Shown in pieces: positions 38,401-47,161 of a stretch of 64,000 bases of DNA. This stretch comes from Panacagrimonas sp046594215. GTDB lineage: Bacteria > Pseudomonadota > Gammaproteobacteria > Nevskiales > Nevskiaceae. Under the pieces are notes generated by a model, which made no database searches, had not been told where the DNA came from, and saw only the letters and a list, made by a program, of their open reading frames with translations. Within the stretch, counting starts at the first letter, position 1; each line of letters opens with the position of its first letter. The DNA is taken from assembly GCA_046594215.1 (NCBI GenBank), contig JBKJPX010000007.1, positions 1-64,000 of the forward strand, in the 5' to 3' direction. A program made the position numbers and the translations under genes.

Positions 38401-38437
38401 ACGGAGCCGTCCCGTCGGTTCGAATGACGGGTTCCGT
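38401..38437. repeat. bulged hairpin in the gene-free region
   Basis: ACGGA pairs with TCCGT and CCCGTC pairs with GACGGG around a nine-base loop. It forms on either strand. Confidence 0.5.
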
Positions 38438-38594
38438 GAGGTGATCGACGCTTCAGCGCCGCCTTCCAGACCTTCGTCACCGGTCATCGGCGCGTGCGAT
38501 CGCGGCGCAGGTTGGATGGATCGCCACCGGCCTTCGATCCTGAGCTAGGCTGCACGCCCGCGGCCGCATTGTAGGAAGCGGACAGGAGAGACCC

Positions 38595-40484
38595 TTGAGC
38601 GAGAACACCGACATCATCCGCTTCGCCGACCTCGCGCGGGGCCTGCTCAAGACGCTGCCGGACGCGTTCAGCGCGAACCGCGGCCTCATGAACATCGCGT
38701 TCCTGCGCCCCGACACGCTGGACTCCATCGGCCTGCAGCTGGAGCGCCTCACGCGCAAGCATCCGCGCCGCACGGCACTGGTATTCGAGGAGCGTCGATG
38801 GACCTACGCCGAGTTCAACGGCTGGGCCAACCGCATCGCGCACCTGCTGCGTTCCAAGGGTGTGGTCGCCGGCGACTCGGTGGCAATCCTGATGGAGAAC
38901 CGTCCCGAGGTGCTGGCCTGCGTCGCGGGCGTGGTGAAGCTCGGCGCCGTCGCCGGCATGCTCAACCACAACCAGCGCGGCGACGTGCTCACGCACAGCC
39001 TGAAGCTGACCAAGGCGCGCATCGTGATCGTCGGCGACGAGTGCATCGAGGCGCTGGAATCGACGCCGCACGCGCCCCAGAGCACGTCGGACGCGACCGG
39101 CGCGCGCAACAAGGCCAGCAAGACGCGAGAGGCGGAGAAGGACCACAAGGGCGCCGCGGCCGCAGAGCCGCCGATGAAGTTCCTGTGGGACGGCGCGGGT
39201 GGCGCGCCCTTCGGATACACCAACCTGCGCACCGAGCTGGTCAACGCGCCCTCGCACAACCTCGAGGAGACGCAGGAGATCGCCGCCAAGCGCGCGGCGT
39301 TCTACATCTTCACTTCAGGTACCACCGGACTGCCCAAGGCCAGCGTGATGACGCACTACCGCTGGCTCAAGAGCATGGCGGGGCTGGGACAGATGGCGCT
39401 GCGCCTGAAGAGCGACGATGTCTTCTATTGCGCGCTGCCGCTGTACCACAACAACGCGCTCACGGTGTCCTGGGGCGCGGTCCTGGGCGCGGGCTGCACG
39501 CTCGCGATCGGCCGCAAGTTCAGCGCTTCGAAATTCTGGGACGACATCCGCCGCTACGGCGCGACGAGCTTCTGCTACATCGGCGAGATCTGCCGGTACC
39601 TGCTCAACCGGGAGCCGCAGGTCAACGATCGTGACCACAAGGTGCGCGTGATCGTCGGCAACGGTCTTCGGCCGGAAATCTGGGAGCAGTTCCAGCAGCG
39701 TTTCGGCATCGACCGCATCGCCGAGTTCTACGGCGCCAGCGAATCCAACGCGGCCTTCGTCAACGGCTTCGGCCTGAGCAAGACCGCCGGCTTCTGCCCG
39801 CTGCCCTTCGCCATCGTCGAGTTCGATGCGGAGGCCGAGGAGCCCATGCGCGACGCGGGCGGCTTCATGCGCAAGGTGGCGCGCGGCGGCGTGGGCCTGC
39901 TGATCACCGAGGTCAGCGACAAGAGCCCGTTCGACGGCTACACCGATGAGAAGGCCAGCGCGAAGAAACTGTTCCGCGACGTGTTCGAGAAGGGCGACTG
40001 CTGGTTCAACAGTGGCGACCTGGTGCGTGACCAGGGCTTCCGCCACATCGCCTTCGTCGATCGTGTCGGCGATACCTTCCGCTGGAAGGGCGAGAACGTC
40101 GCGACCACCGAGGTCGAGGGCGCGCTCAACCGCCATCCGGCGATCGACCAGGCCGTGGTCTACGGCGTGACGGTTCCCGGCTGCGACGGTCGTGCCGGCA
40201 TGGCCTCTCTCACGTGGAAAGAAGGCGAGTTCGACGGCTCGGGGCTGGCGAGGCTGTTGCGCGACAATCTTCCCGCCTACGCGGTCCCGTTGTTCGTCCG
40301 CCTGCGGCCGGAGCAGGAAGTCACCGGCACGTTCAAGTTCCGCAAGGTCGAGGTCAAGCAGGAAGGCTTCGATCCGGCCAAGGTCAGCGAGCCGCTGTAC
40401 GCGCTCGTCGACAGCGCCAGGGGCTACGAGCCGATGACGCCCGAGCTGTACGCGCGCATCCAGAAGAGTGACGTGCGCCTGTAG
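38595..40484 (+). CDS. long-/very-long-chain acyl-CoA synthetase (FadD6/FATP type)
   Basis: Activates fatty acids to acyl-CoA through an acyl-AMP, 629 residues. The AMP-binding signature FYIFTSGTTGLPKASVMTHYRW is at about residues 236-257. FYGASESNAAF and WFNSGDLVRDQGFRHIAFVDRVGDTFRWKGENVATTEVE match the FATP/very-long-chain ACS subgroup, and the catalytic Lys-containing TGTFKFRKVEVKQ is near the C-terminus. A Lys/Ala/Glu-rich stretch of about 45 residues (near 155-200) is inserted before the AMP motif and looks disordered. TTG start with AGGAGAG nine bases upstream. It is convergent with rnd. Confidence 0.88.
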   Translation: MSENTDIIRFADLARGLLKTLPDAFSANRGLMNIAFLRPDTLDSIGLQLERLTRKHPRRTALVFEERRWTYAEFNGWANRIAHLLRSKGVVAGDSVAILMENRPEVLACVAGVVKLGAVAGMLNHNQRGDVLTHSLKLTKARIVIVGDECIEALESTPHAPQSTSDATGARNKASKTREAEKDHKGAAAAEPPMKFLWDGAGGAPFGYTNLRTELVNAPSHNLEETQEIAAKRAAFYIFTSGTTGLPKASVMTHYRWLKSMAGLGQMALRLKSDDVFYCALPLYHNNALTVSWGAVLGAGCTLAIGRKFSASKFWDDIRRYGATSFCYIGEICRYLLNREPQVNDRDHKVRVIVGNGLRPEIWEQFQQRFGIDRIAEFYGASESNAAFVNGFGLSKTAGFCPLPFAIVEFDAEAEEPMRDAGGFMRKVARGGVGLLITEVSDKSPFDGYTDEKASAKKLFRDVFEKGDCWFNSGDLVRDQGFRHIAFVDRVGDTFRWKGENVATTEVEGALNRHPAIDQAVVYGVTVPGCDGRAGMASLTWKEGEFDGSGLARLLRDNLPAYAVPLFVRLRPEQEVTGTFKFRKVEVKQEGFDPAKVSEPLYALVDSARGYEPMTPELYARIQKSDVRL

Positions 40485-40542
40485 CCCGTTGCCGGCGCAG
40501 CCCGGACCAAAGGCCGGCGTTCGCTTCTGTCGGAGTGGCTAC
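40482..40542. repeat. GTAG-type REP-like element, copy A
   Basis: A GTAGCCCG start and a GGCTAC end enclose GCAGCCCGGACC-AAAGGCCGGCGTTCG. The same layout and the AAGGCCGG(C/G)GTT core recur at 49773-49844. Both copies lie between convergent genes. GTAG-ended REPs are known from Stenotrophomonas and relatives. The left end includes the stop codon of the acyl-CoA synthetase. Confidence 0.5.
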
Positions 40543-40562
40543 GCCCGGCGCCCCAGCCGTCT

Positions 40563-41657
40563 TTACGCGGCCAGCGCGAGCAGCTCGGCCCCGGCGACCT
40601 CGCGGCGCCATCCACGCAGCAGCGGAATCCCGGCGGTCTCGCCCGCAACGGCCAGCGCCTCGACGTCCGCGCGCGGCGCGAGCAGCGAGGGCGGAATCCC
40701 GAGTTCCGTGGCGATTGCCCGCGATCGATCGAGCAGGCGCTTGATGCGCTGTTTCTCGGCGTCGTCCGAGCGCGCTTCCACGAGCAGCGGCGATGCGTCG
40801 CTGGCGGCCGCCTGTGCGATGAGCTCGACCAGTGCTTCGCCATGCTTTTCGAGTGACTTGGGGGGCAGCGCCTGCAGGTCGGCGAGCTGTCCCAGCGTCT
40901 GCGGACGGCGCTCGGCCAACAGGTATACCGCCTCGTCGGTCAGGATCCAGCGGCGCGGCCGGTCGCGCTGCTCGGCGAGCACCTCGCGCCAGGCGGTGAG
41001 CTTCGCGGCCACGTGCTGCGCCCTGGGCTGCATGCGCACCAGGCCCTTGAGCCGCTTCCACTCGGTCTCCGGCGAGATGCGGTAGCGCGCCGGGTCTGCC
41101 ATCGCGGCGCAGTCCTCGCGCAGCCAGGCCAGGCGGCCGCGCTCCTCGAGTTCGCGCAGCAGGCGCGGGTAGACGTCCGCGAGGTGGCGAACGTCGTCGG
41201 CCGCGTACGCGATCTCGGGTGCGGTCAGCGGGCGCCGCGCCCAGTTCGTGCGCGACAGGCTCTTGTCGAGCTTCACGCCGATGAGCTTCTCGATCAGCCC
41301 GGCATAGCCCAGCTGCTCGCCGTAGCCCAGCAGGCTCGCGGCGACCTGGGTGTCGAACAGCGGCTGCGGGCTGCGCCCGGCGAGACGCACGAAGATCTCC
41401 AGGTCCTGTCCGGCGGCGTGGAACACGCGCTCCGGTCCACCGGCGTCGAGCACGGCCAGCAGCGGCTGCAGGTCGAGCCCCGCGAGGGGGTCCACGCAGA
41501 CCGCGTCCTGCCCGTCGCCCACCTGGATCAGGCAGAGCTGCGGATAGTAGGTCTGCTCGCGGATGAACTCTGTGTCCAGCGCCAGGAATGGAGCGGCCTT
41601 CCAGCGCGGCAGAAATTCGTCAAGGGCGGCCTGGGTGTCGACGAAATGCGTGGGCAC
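40563..41657 (-). CDS. rnd: ribonuclease D
   Basis: A 3'-5' exoribonuclease that trims tRNA and other RNA 3' ends, 364 residues. DEDD exonuclease motifs are present: Exo I LALDTEFIREQTYYPQLCLIQ, Exo II region HAAGQDLEIFVRL, and Exo III YAADDVRHLADVYPRL. One or two HRDC helical domains follow (LTAWREVLAEQRDRPRRWILTDEA). The GTG at 41657 (PTHFVDTQAALDEF) is the usual start; an ATG at 41705 would add 16 residues. It is divergent from a small membrane-protein gene. Confidence 0.92.
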   Translation of the reverse strand: MPTHFVDTQAALDEFLPRWKAAPFLALDTEFIREQTYYPQLCLIQVGDGQDAVCVDPLAGLDLQPLLAVLDAGGPERVFHAAGQDLEIFVRLAGRSPQPLFDTQVAASLLGYGEQLGYAGLIEKLIGVKLDKSLSRTNWARRPLTAPEIAYAADDVRHLADVYPRLLRELEERGRLAWLREDCAAMADPARYRISPETEWKRLKGLVRMQPRAQHVAAKLTAWREVLAEQRDRPRRWILTDEAVYLLAERRPQTLGQLADLQALPPKSLEKHGEALVELIAQAAASDASPLLVEARSDDAEKQRIKRLLDRSRAIATELGIPPSLLAPRADVEALAVAGETAGIPLLRGWRREVAGAELLALAA

Positions 41658-41728
41658 GTGAATCAATCGGTGGCGGACAGGCGAAGCCCTACAATACCCG
41701 CTCATCGCCGCCGCGACCTGCCCTGCGC

Positions 41729-42319
41729 ATGCTTCAACCTGCCCTGATTGCCACCCTGAATCTGCTGTTCTTCCGCGCCGGGCCGCAGGACTTTCCGTAT
41801 GACCCGCGGTTGACCGGCTGGCTCTTCCCGATCGCTGCGGTGTCGAACTACCTGGTGCTTCAGCAGGCGCTGCCCGCCGTGGTGGCCGCGGCCATCGGCC
41901 TTGCAATCGTGATGGCGCTTGCCTTCAGCACGCGGTTGTACCTGCGCGCGCGCAAGCTCGAGGCGCGCTACATGCAGACGCTGCACTCGCTGCTTGCCGT
42001 CAGCAGCGTGATGACCCTGGCCCTGATTCTTCCGTTCTCCGCGATCGCGCCCGAACTGCAGAAGCTCGCTGCGATGAATCCGGCGCCCACCGATGCGATG
42101 CCCGAGCTCCAGGTCCCGGCCTGGGCCGCGTTGAGCATGAACGTGCTCAACATCTGGAACTTCGCCGTGAACGTGAATATCTATCGCCAGGCCGGCAATG
42201 CGGGTCTCGCGGGTGGCCTGCTGGTGGCGCTGCTGGTTGCGTTCGGCGTGCTGATGTTCGTCGTCGTCTTCGCCAGCTTCGTCGCCGCGCTGTTTGGTGG
42301 CGGTGGCGCCGCGGGCTGA
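41729..42319 (+). CDS. hypothetical multi-pass membrane protein
   Basis: 196 residues, not identified with confidence. About four or five hydrophobic segments: near 8-16, 28-50, 53-72, 85-105 and 165-190. It ends in a Gly/Ala tail (FGGGGAAG). Conserved-looking polar residues are few (ARKLEARYMQTLHSL; MNVLNIWNFAVNVNIYRQAG). The overall look is that of Yip1-like small membrane proteins. It is 23 bp upstream of mpl and probably in its operon. A TACAAT hexamer at about 41690 could be the -10 of its promoter. Confidence 0.7.
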   Translation: MLQPALIATLNLLFFRAGPQDFPYDPRLTGWLFPIAAVSNYLVLQQALPAVVAAAIGLAIVMALAFSTRLYLRARKLEARYMQTLHSLLAVSSVMTLALILPFSAIAPELQKLAAMNPAPTDAMPELQVPAWAALSMNVLNIWNFAVNVNIYRQAGNAGLAGGLLVALLVAFGVLMFVVVFASFVAALFGGGGAAG

Positions 42320-42342
42320 TCGCCGTCGCGCGCGCTGCCCAC

Positions 42343-43698
42343 ATGCACCTCCACATCCTCGGCATCTGCGGCACCTTCATGGCGGGCATCGCGGCGCTCG
42401 CGCGCGAGGCCGGTCACAAGGTCACGGGCTCGGATGCCAACGCCTGGCCACCCATGTCCACGCAGCTCGAGGCGTTGGGGATCACGCTGATGCGCGGCTA
42501 CGAGGCCTCGCACCTCGACCCTGCGCCCGACGTCGTGGTCGTCGGCAACGTGGTCACGCGTGGTGCGAAATTTCCCGCCATGGAACACGTGCTCGACAGC
42601 GGCATCCCCTACGTCTCGGGTCCGCAGTGGCTCGCCGAGAACGTTTTGCCAGGACGTCACGTGCTCGCGGTCGCGGGCACGCACGGCAAGACCACCACCA
42701 CCTCGCTGCTGGCCTGGTTGCTCGACCAGGCGGGGCTCGAACCCGGCTTTCTCGTCGGTGGCGTCCCGCTCGACTTCGGCGTGTCCGCCCGCCTGGGTCG
42801 CGGCAAGACCTTCGTGATAGAGGCCGACGAGTACGACACCGCGTTCTTCGACAAGCGCAGCAAGTTCGTCCACTACCACCCGCGTACCTGCATCCTCAAC
42901 AACCTCGAGTACGACCACGCGGACATCTTTCCGGACCTCGCGGCGATCGAACGGCAGTTCCATCACCTTGTGCGTACGGTGCCTTCCAGCGGCCGCCTGA
43001 TCGTCAACGGCGCGGATGCGAATCTCGCACGCGTGCTGGGCATGGGCGCGTGGAGCCCGATCGAACGCTTCGACGACGCGCAGGGGTGGTCGGCACGCGA
43101 CGCGGAAGGCGGCTTCGAGCTGCTGGTCCGTGGCGTCTCGCAGGGCCTGGTGAGCACGCCGCTGGCGGGACGCCACAACCGTTCCAACACCCTCGCGGCG
43201 TTCGCGGCGGCGGCGCACGTCGGCGTGCCGGTGCCCACCGCCGTCGAAGCACTCTCGCGCTTCCGCAGCGTCCGTCGCCGGCTCGAAAAGGTCGGGGAGG
43301 CACGCGGCGTGAGCGTTTACGACGACTTCGCGCATCACCCCACCGCGGTCCAGGTCACGATCGACGCGCTGCGCAGCGAAAATCCGGGCGGCCGCATCCT
43401 GGCGGTGCTGGAACCGAGGTCCAACACGATGCGGCTGGGCTCCCACGCGGGGGACCTTGCGCAGGCGCTTTCCAACGCCGACTTCAGCTTCGTGTTCGTG
43501 CGGCCCGACCTCGACTGGGATGTGAACACCGCCCTCGCGGAATTGGGTGCCCGGCTCCGGATCTCCGACGATCTCGACGCGCTCGCCCAGCGCGTCGCCG
43601 CCGAGGCCCGGTCGGGCGATCGTGTGCTCGTGATGAGCAACGGCGATTTCGGCGGCATCCACGCGCGCATCCTGCGCGTACTATCTCTCGCCTCGTGA
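42343..43698 (+). CDS. mpl: murein tripeptide ligase Mpl
   Basis: UDP-N-acetylmuramate:L-alanyl-gamma-D-glutamyl-meso-diaminopimelate ligase, which reuses cell-wall tripeptide in peptidoglycan recycling. It has 451 residues. The N-terminus MHLHILGICGTFMAGIAALAREAGHKVTGSD and the ATP loop VAGTHGKTTTTSLLAWLL are diagnostic; the Mur central and C-terminal domains follow (IVNGADANLARVL; DDFAHHPTAVQVTIDALR). Its presence implies a DAP-type Gram-negative wall and turnover of muropeptides. Confidence 0.95.
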   Translation: MHLHILGICGTFMAGIAALAREAGHKVTGSDANAWPPMSTQLEALGITLMRGYEASHLDPAPDVVVVGNVVTRGAKFPAMEHVLDSGIPYVSGPQWLAENVLPGRHVLAVAGTHGKTTTTSLLAWLLDQAGLEPGFLVGGVPLDFGVSARLGRGKTFVIEADEYDTAFFDKRSKFVHYHPRTCILNNLEYDHADIFPDLAAIERQFHHLVRTVPSSGRLIVNGADANLARVLGMGAWSPIERFDDAQGWSARDAEGGFELLVRGVSQGLVSTPLAGRHNRSNTLAAFAAAAHVGVPVPTAVEALSRFRSVRRRLEKVGEARGVSVYDDFAHHPTAVQVTIDALRSENPGGRILAVLEPRSNTMRLGSHAGDLAQALSNADFSFVFVRPDLDWDVNTALAELGARLRISDDLDALAQRVAAEARSGDRVLVMSNGDFGGIHARILRVLSLAS

Positions 43699-43820
43699 TT
43701 GCACGCGGTGGCGGAGTGCCCGTCACCGCTGTTTGAGTGCAGGCCGAGGCCGATCCAGGTCGATCCCGTTGCGCAGCGTGCAAACAGCATGAAGCGCCCG
43801 GTCGTCCCTGCGAATCGCAA

Positions 43821-43840
43821 AGACCTAGAAAGACCTAGAA
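43821..43840 (+). repeat. tandem 10-bp direct repeat in the leader of the DUF4394 gene
   Basis: AGACCTAGAA occurs twice in tandem, 20-40 bp before the GTG start of the DUF4394 lipoprotein and just upstream of its AGAGGAG ribosome binding site. It could be a regulatory site or a slipped duplication. Confidence 0.6.
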
Positions 43841-43860
43841 CGATTCGAGAGGAGACAACC

Positions 43861-46800
43861 GTGACGCCCAAATCCAGCGTGAAAGTCCTGTGCGCATCTG
43901 CCCTGCTGTTCGGTCTCGCGGCCTGCAAGGACGGCGATCCCGACGATGGATTCCGCGGTCCGCCCCGCGCACCCGTACCGCTCTCTGCTGGCGACACGTA
44001 TGCGCTGACCTCCGGCAACCGCCTGATCACGTTCAACCGCGCTGTGCCCGGCACCGCACGCACGAGCGTGAACATCAGCGGCCTGGCCGCTGGCGAGACC
44101 CTGCTGGGCGTCGACTTCCGGCCTGCCAACGGCGTGCTGTATGCCGTCACGAGCGCCGCGCGCATCGTCACCATCAGCCCGGGGACGGGCGCGGTTTCGG
44201 CCGGGCCGGTCCTGGTCATGTCGGCGGGTGACGACAACCCGTTCACCGCGCTGTCCGGCACGAACTTCGGGGTCGACTTCAACCCGGTTCCCGATCGCCT
44301 CCGCGTGGTCAGCGACACCGGCCAGAACCTGCGCATCAACGTCGACAGCGGTGCGGTGATCACCGACACCAATCTGACCGTTGGCGGTGCCGCCGCGACG
44401 GGTGTCACGGCCGCGGCCTACACCAACAGCTTCGGGGCGGCCTGCCGCACCGCGCTGTTCTACGTGAACACGACGAGCAACAACCTGCTCAGCACCAGCG
44501 ACCCGAATGCCGGAACCTTGACCGCAGTTGGCAGCGGCCTCGGAGTCGCGGCTTCCGGCGCGATCAGCGCGCTCGAGATCGTCACCGCCGCCGACGGCAG
44601 CAACAGTGCGCTGGCGGCACTCGGCTCGGCCGGCGGATCGACGCTGTACAGCATCGACACCACGGCCGGCACGGCCACGATGGTCGGCACGATCGACACC
44701 GCGTCCGAAACCATCCTCGGTCTCGCGATTCCGTCCATCACGACGGCGCCGGCGCAGGCCACGGGTGAGCTGTTCGGCCTGACCGAGACCAATCGACTGG
44801 TCAGCTTCAACCGCGGTTCTCCCGCCAAGCTGTGCACCAGCGCCGCGATCGCGCCGCTGAACGCGGGCGAGAACGTGGTGGGCATCGACTTCCGTCCCTC
44901 GACCGGCGCCCTGCATGCGCTGGCCAATGCCTCGGGCACGGGACGGCTGCTCACGCTTGACCCCGCGACCGCGGCGGTGAGCACCGCGGTCGGCCTAACG
45001 CAACCGCTGCTGGGCAGCGACTTCGGCGTGGACTTCAACCCGACCGGCCCCGTCGCGTTGCGCATCGTCAGCGATCTCGGCCAGAACCTGCGCGTGACGG
45101 ACATTGCCGCAGGCACGACGGTCGTCGACGGCACGCTCGGCGGCGCCGGCGCGACCGCGAATTCGGCCGCGTACACCAACAGCGTGCAGGGCGCGGGCAC
45201 GACGACGCTGTACGTCGTCGACGGGACCACCGATATGCTGGCCATTCAGAACCCGCCGAACGTCGGCACGCTCACTACGGTGGGTGCGCTCGGGATCGAC
45301 GTCAGTGGCGGCAGCGGATTCGATATCGACGGGCGCGACAACGTCGCGTTCCTGGCAGCCAACCTGCCGGGCAGCGCCGGTACGACGCTGTACACGCTCA
45401 ACCTCGCGACCGGCGCAGCATCGGCTTCGCTGGGAACGGTGGGCGGCGGCGCGCGCCTGCGCGGAATCGCGCGTCCCACGCCGGCGACCACTGTGTTCGG
45501 CCTGCGCGGCAGCGAGCTGGTGACACTGTCGCTGAGCGATCCGACGTCAGTGACTTCGATCGGAACGATCACGGGGCTGGGCAGCGAGACGCTGGTCGGA
45601 ATCGACGTGCGTCCGAGCACGCGCGTGCTCTACGGCGTCGGCAGCGGCGGCGGTCTGTTCTCGATCAACCCGACGACGGCCGCGGCGACGCGCGTGGCGC
45701 TCTCGACCGCGCCGGATATCGCGGCGACCGGCTTCGGGGTGGACTTCAACCCCGCGCCCGCCACGGTGCCGCTGCGCATCGTGTCCAACACTGCGCAGAA
45801 CCTGCGCGTGTCGGACGTCGCCGCGGGCACGGTGGTGACCGACACCGCGCAGACGCGCGCGGCCGATCCGTTCGCGATCTCGGCGGAGTCCTATAGCAAC
45901 AGCTTCACGCCGAACCCGACGTCCACGGTGCTGTACGGGTTGGATGCGACGGGAAATCGCCTCGTCGCGATCACGCCGCCCAACAACGGCACGGTGCGCG
46001 TGATCGGACCGGTCGGTTTCGACGTGACGGGCAATGCCTCGTTCGAGATCGTCGGCCCGTCCACGGCGCTTGCGGTGCTCGACTCGGTGTTCAACCCAGC
46101 GCTGTACTCGATCAACCTCGCAACGGGCGCGGCCACGGCAGTGGGCGTGATCAACAGCCCGGCGCTGGGAATCGTGGGGATCGCGGCGGCCCCGAGCACG
46201 CTGGATCCGGCGGTGAACAGCACGGTCTACGCGGTCGGCGTGAACGGCCCGGCAATGGCGCTGCTGTCGTTCGCCCGTAACGCGCCGACATCGGTCACGA
46301 CCATCGGCACCGTCACCGGGGTGAATGTTGGCGACGTGGTGGACGGCATCGACTTCCGTCCTTCCGACGGGCTGCTCTACATGCTCACGACCGGCGGCGG
46401 CTTCTCGCGGCTGTATACGGTCAACATCACGACGGCGGTGGCGACGCTGGTGAGCACGCTGATCGCGGACGGCACGGACGCTACGGCGCCGTACACGGCC
46501 GTGACGGGGGTGACCCGTGGAATCAACTTCAACCCCATGCCCATCTCGGTGCCGCTGCGCATCCTCGGCGACTCGGGCCAGAACCTGCGCGTGACCAACT
46601 TGGCGACCGGCACCACCTTCACCGATGGGGACATCAACCAGCCGCCGCCTAGCGTCAACGCCGCCGCGTACAGCAACAGCTTCCCGACGCCGGCAGGCGT
46701 CACCGCGACGACCGCGCTCTACGTGATCGACGCCGCGACGGGTTCGCTGCTGCAGCAGGGGTTGGCGACGCCGCCGGGTCCCAATGGCGGCGTGCTGACC

Positions 46801-47043
46801 AACGTCGGAGCGCTGACGGCGGGCGACTCCTTCTCGGCTCTCAGCGGGTTCGATATCGGCGGCGGTGCGAACGGCGTGGCGCTGACCGCGCTACAGAAGA
46901 TCGTCGCTGGTACACCCGAGGCTTCTTCGCGGCTCTACCGCGTGAACATCGCCACGGGTGCGGCGACCGAGGTCGTGGCGGGCACGCTGATCGGCGGGGC
47001 GGGCGCTGCTCCCATCGGCGGCCTGGCCATCCGGATCCAGTAG
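43861..47043 (+). CDS. lipoprotein of four tandem DUF4394 repeats
   Basis: 1,060 residues. The lipoprotein signal is SSVKVLCASALLFGLAAC, with the lipidated Cys near residue 21. Four consecutive DUF4394 domains of about 240-270 residues follow; each contains a beta-propeller-like pattern: a start such as LITFNR, then G(E/D)xLxGIDFRP, a NFGVDFNP-type motif, LR(I/V)VSDxGQNLRV and a late AAYTNS motif. DUF4394 function is unknown. GTG start with GAGGAGACAACC directly upstream. The gene follows mpl after 162 bp and is closed by a strong terminator, so it is probably a single-gene unit. It is Cys-poor and Ala/Thr/Gly-rich, typical of an exported beta protein. Confidence 0.85.
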   Translation: MTPKSSVKVLCASALLFGLAACKDGDPDDGFRGPPRAPVPLSAGDTYALTSGNRLITFNRAVPGTARTSVNISGLAAGETLLGVDFRPANGVLYAVTSAARIVTISPGTGAVSAGPVLVMSAGDDNPFTALSGTNFGVDFNPVPDRLRVVSDTGQNLRINVDSGAVITDTNLTVGGAAATGVTAAAYTNSFGAACRTALFYVNTTSNNLLSTSDPNAGTLTAVGSGLGVAASGAISALEIVTAADGSNSALAALGSAGGSTLYSIDTTAGTATMVGTIDTASETILGLAIPSITTAPAQATGELFGLTETNRLVSFNRGSPAKLCTSAAIAPLNAGENVVGIDFRPSTGALHALANASGTGRLLTLDPATAAVSTAVGLTQPLLGSDFGVDFNPTGPVALRIVSDLGQNLRVTDIAAGTTVVDGTLGGAGATANSAAYTNSVQGAGTTTLYVVDGTTDMLAIQNPPNVGTLTTVGALGIDVSGGSGFDIDGRDNVAFLAANLPGSAGTTLYTLNLATGAASASLGTVGGGARLRGIARPTPATTVFGLRGSELVTLSLSDPTSVTSIGTITGLGSETLVGIDVRPSTRVLYGVGSGGGLFSINPTTAAATRVALSTAPDIAATGFGVDFNPAPATVPLRIVSNTAQNLRVSDVAAGTVVTDTAQTRAADPFAISAESYSNSFTPNPTSTVLYGLDATGNRLVAITPPNNGTVRVIGPVGFDVTGNASFEIVGPSTALAVLDSVFNPALYSINLATGAATAVGVINSPALGIVGIAAAPSTLDPAVNSTVYAVGVNGPAMALLSFARNAPTSVTTIGTVTGVNVGDVVDGIDFRPSDGLLYMLTTGGGFSRLYTVNITTAVATLVSTLIADGTDATAPYTAVTGVTRGINFNPMPISVPLRILGDSGQNLRVTNLATGTTFTDGDINQPPPSVNAAAYSNSFPTPAGVTATTALYVIDAATGSLLQQGLATPPGPNGGVLTNVGALTAGDSFSALSGFDIGGGANGVALTALQKIVAGTPEASSRLYRVNIATGAATEVVAGTLIGGAGAAPIGGLAIRIQ
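43999..47040 (+). repeat. four-fold internal repeat coding for DUF4394 units
   Basis: Unit boundaries lie at roughly 43999-44750, 44760-45475, 45485-46195 and 46215-47040. Each unit repeats the FRP, DFNP, SDxGQNLRV and YxNS motifs in the same order. Unit 3 has VSNTAQNLRV in place of VSDxGQNLRV. Confidence 0.75.
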
Positions 47044-47065
47044 GCAGGCGCGGTCGCGAAGCGGA

Positions 47066-47095
47066 AGGGGCCGGCGATTCGCCGGCCCCTTTTTC
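47066..47095 (+). terminator. Rho-independent terminator of the DUF4394 gene
   Basis: A perfect 10-bp stem AGGGGCCGGC / GCCGGCCCCT, loop GATTC, then a run of five T. It lies 23 bp after the stop codon. Confidence 0.92.
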
Positions 47096-47161
47096 GTGGG
47101 CGAAGATCGCGCGGTGGCCGGTGATACCCTGAACGTAGTCCCTCACCGTCTTTTTTCGTAG

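Larger units (their letters stand above)
38087..38594. other. 508-bp structured gene-free region, possible minus-strand RNA
   Basis: No convincing protein gene on either strand. It contains, from right to left on the minus strand, a TACAAT hexamer (about 38565-38570), a bulged hairpin at 38401-38437, a long-range inverted repeat (38169-38181 with 38228-38240, 12 of 13 pairs plus a possible G-U) and a strong minus-strand intrinsic terminator at 38124-38159. The plus strand also carries AGGAGAG just before the TTG start of the acyl-CoA synthetase. The layout suits a minus-strand small RNA of up to about 435 nt, but this is inference. Confidence 0.4.

Noticed and set aside
37891..38487. 198-codon minus-strand frame that could explain the minus terminator
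   Set aside because: It runs through the terminator into the ndvB coding end, and its sequence is Ser/Pro/Arg-rich noise.
38255..38548. 97-codon plus-strand frame in the gene-free region
   Set aside because: No Shine-Dalgarno, no domain, and it overlaps hairpins and a minus-strand terminator arrangement; more likely non-coding.
47041..47161. Possible promoter repeats before pmbA
   Set aside because: Only the terminator stem is clear; no -10 or -35 pattern could be supported.
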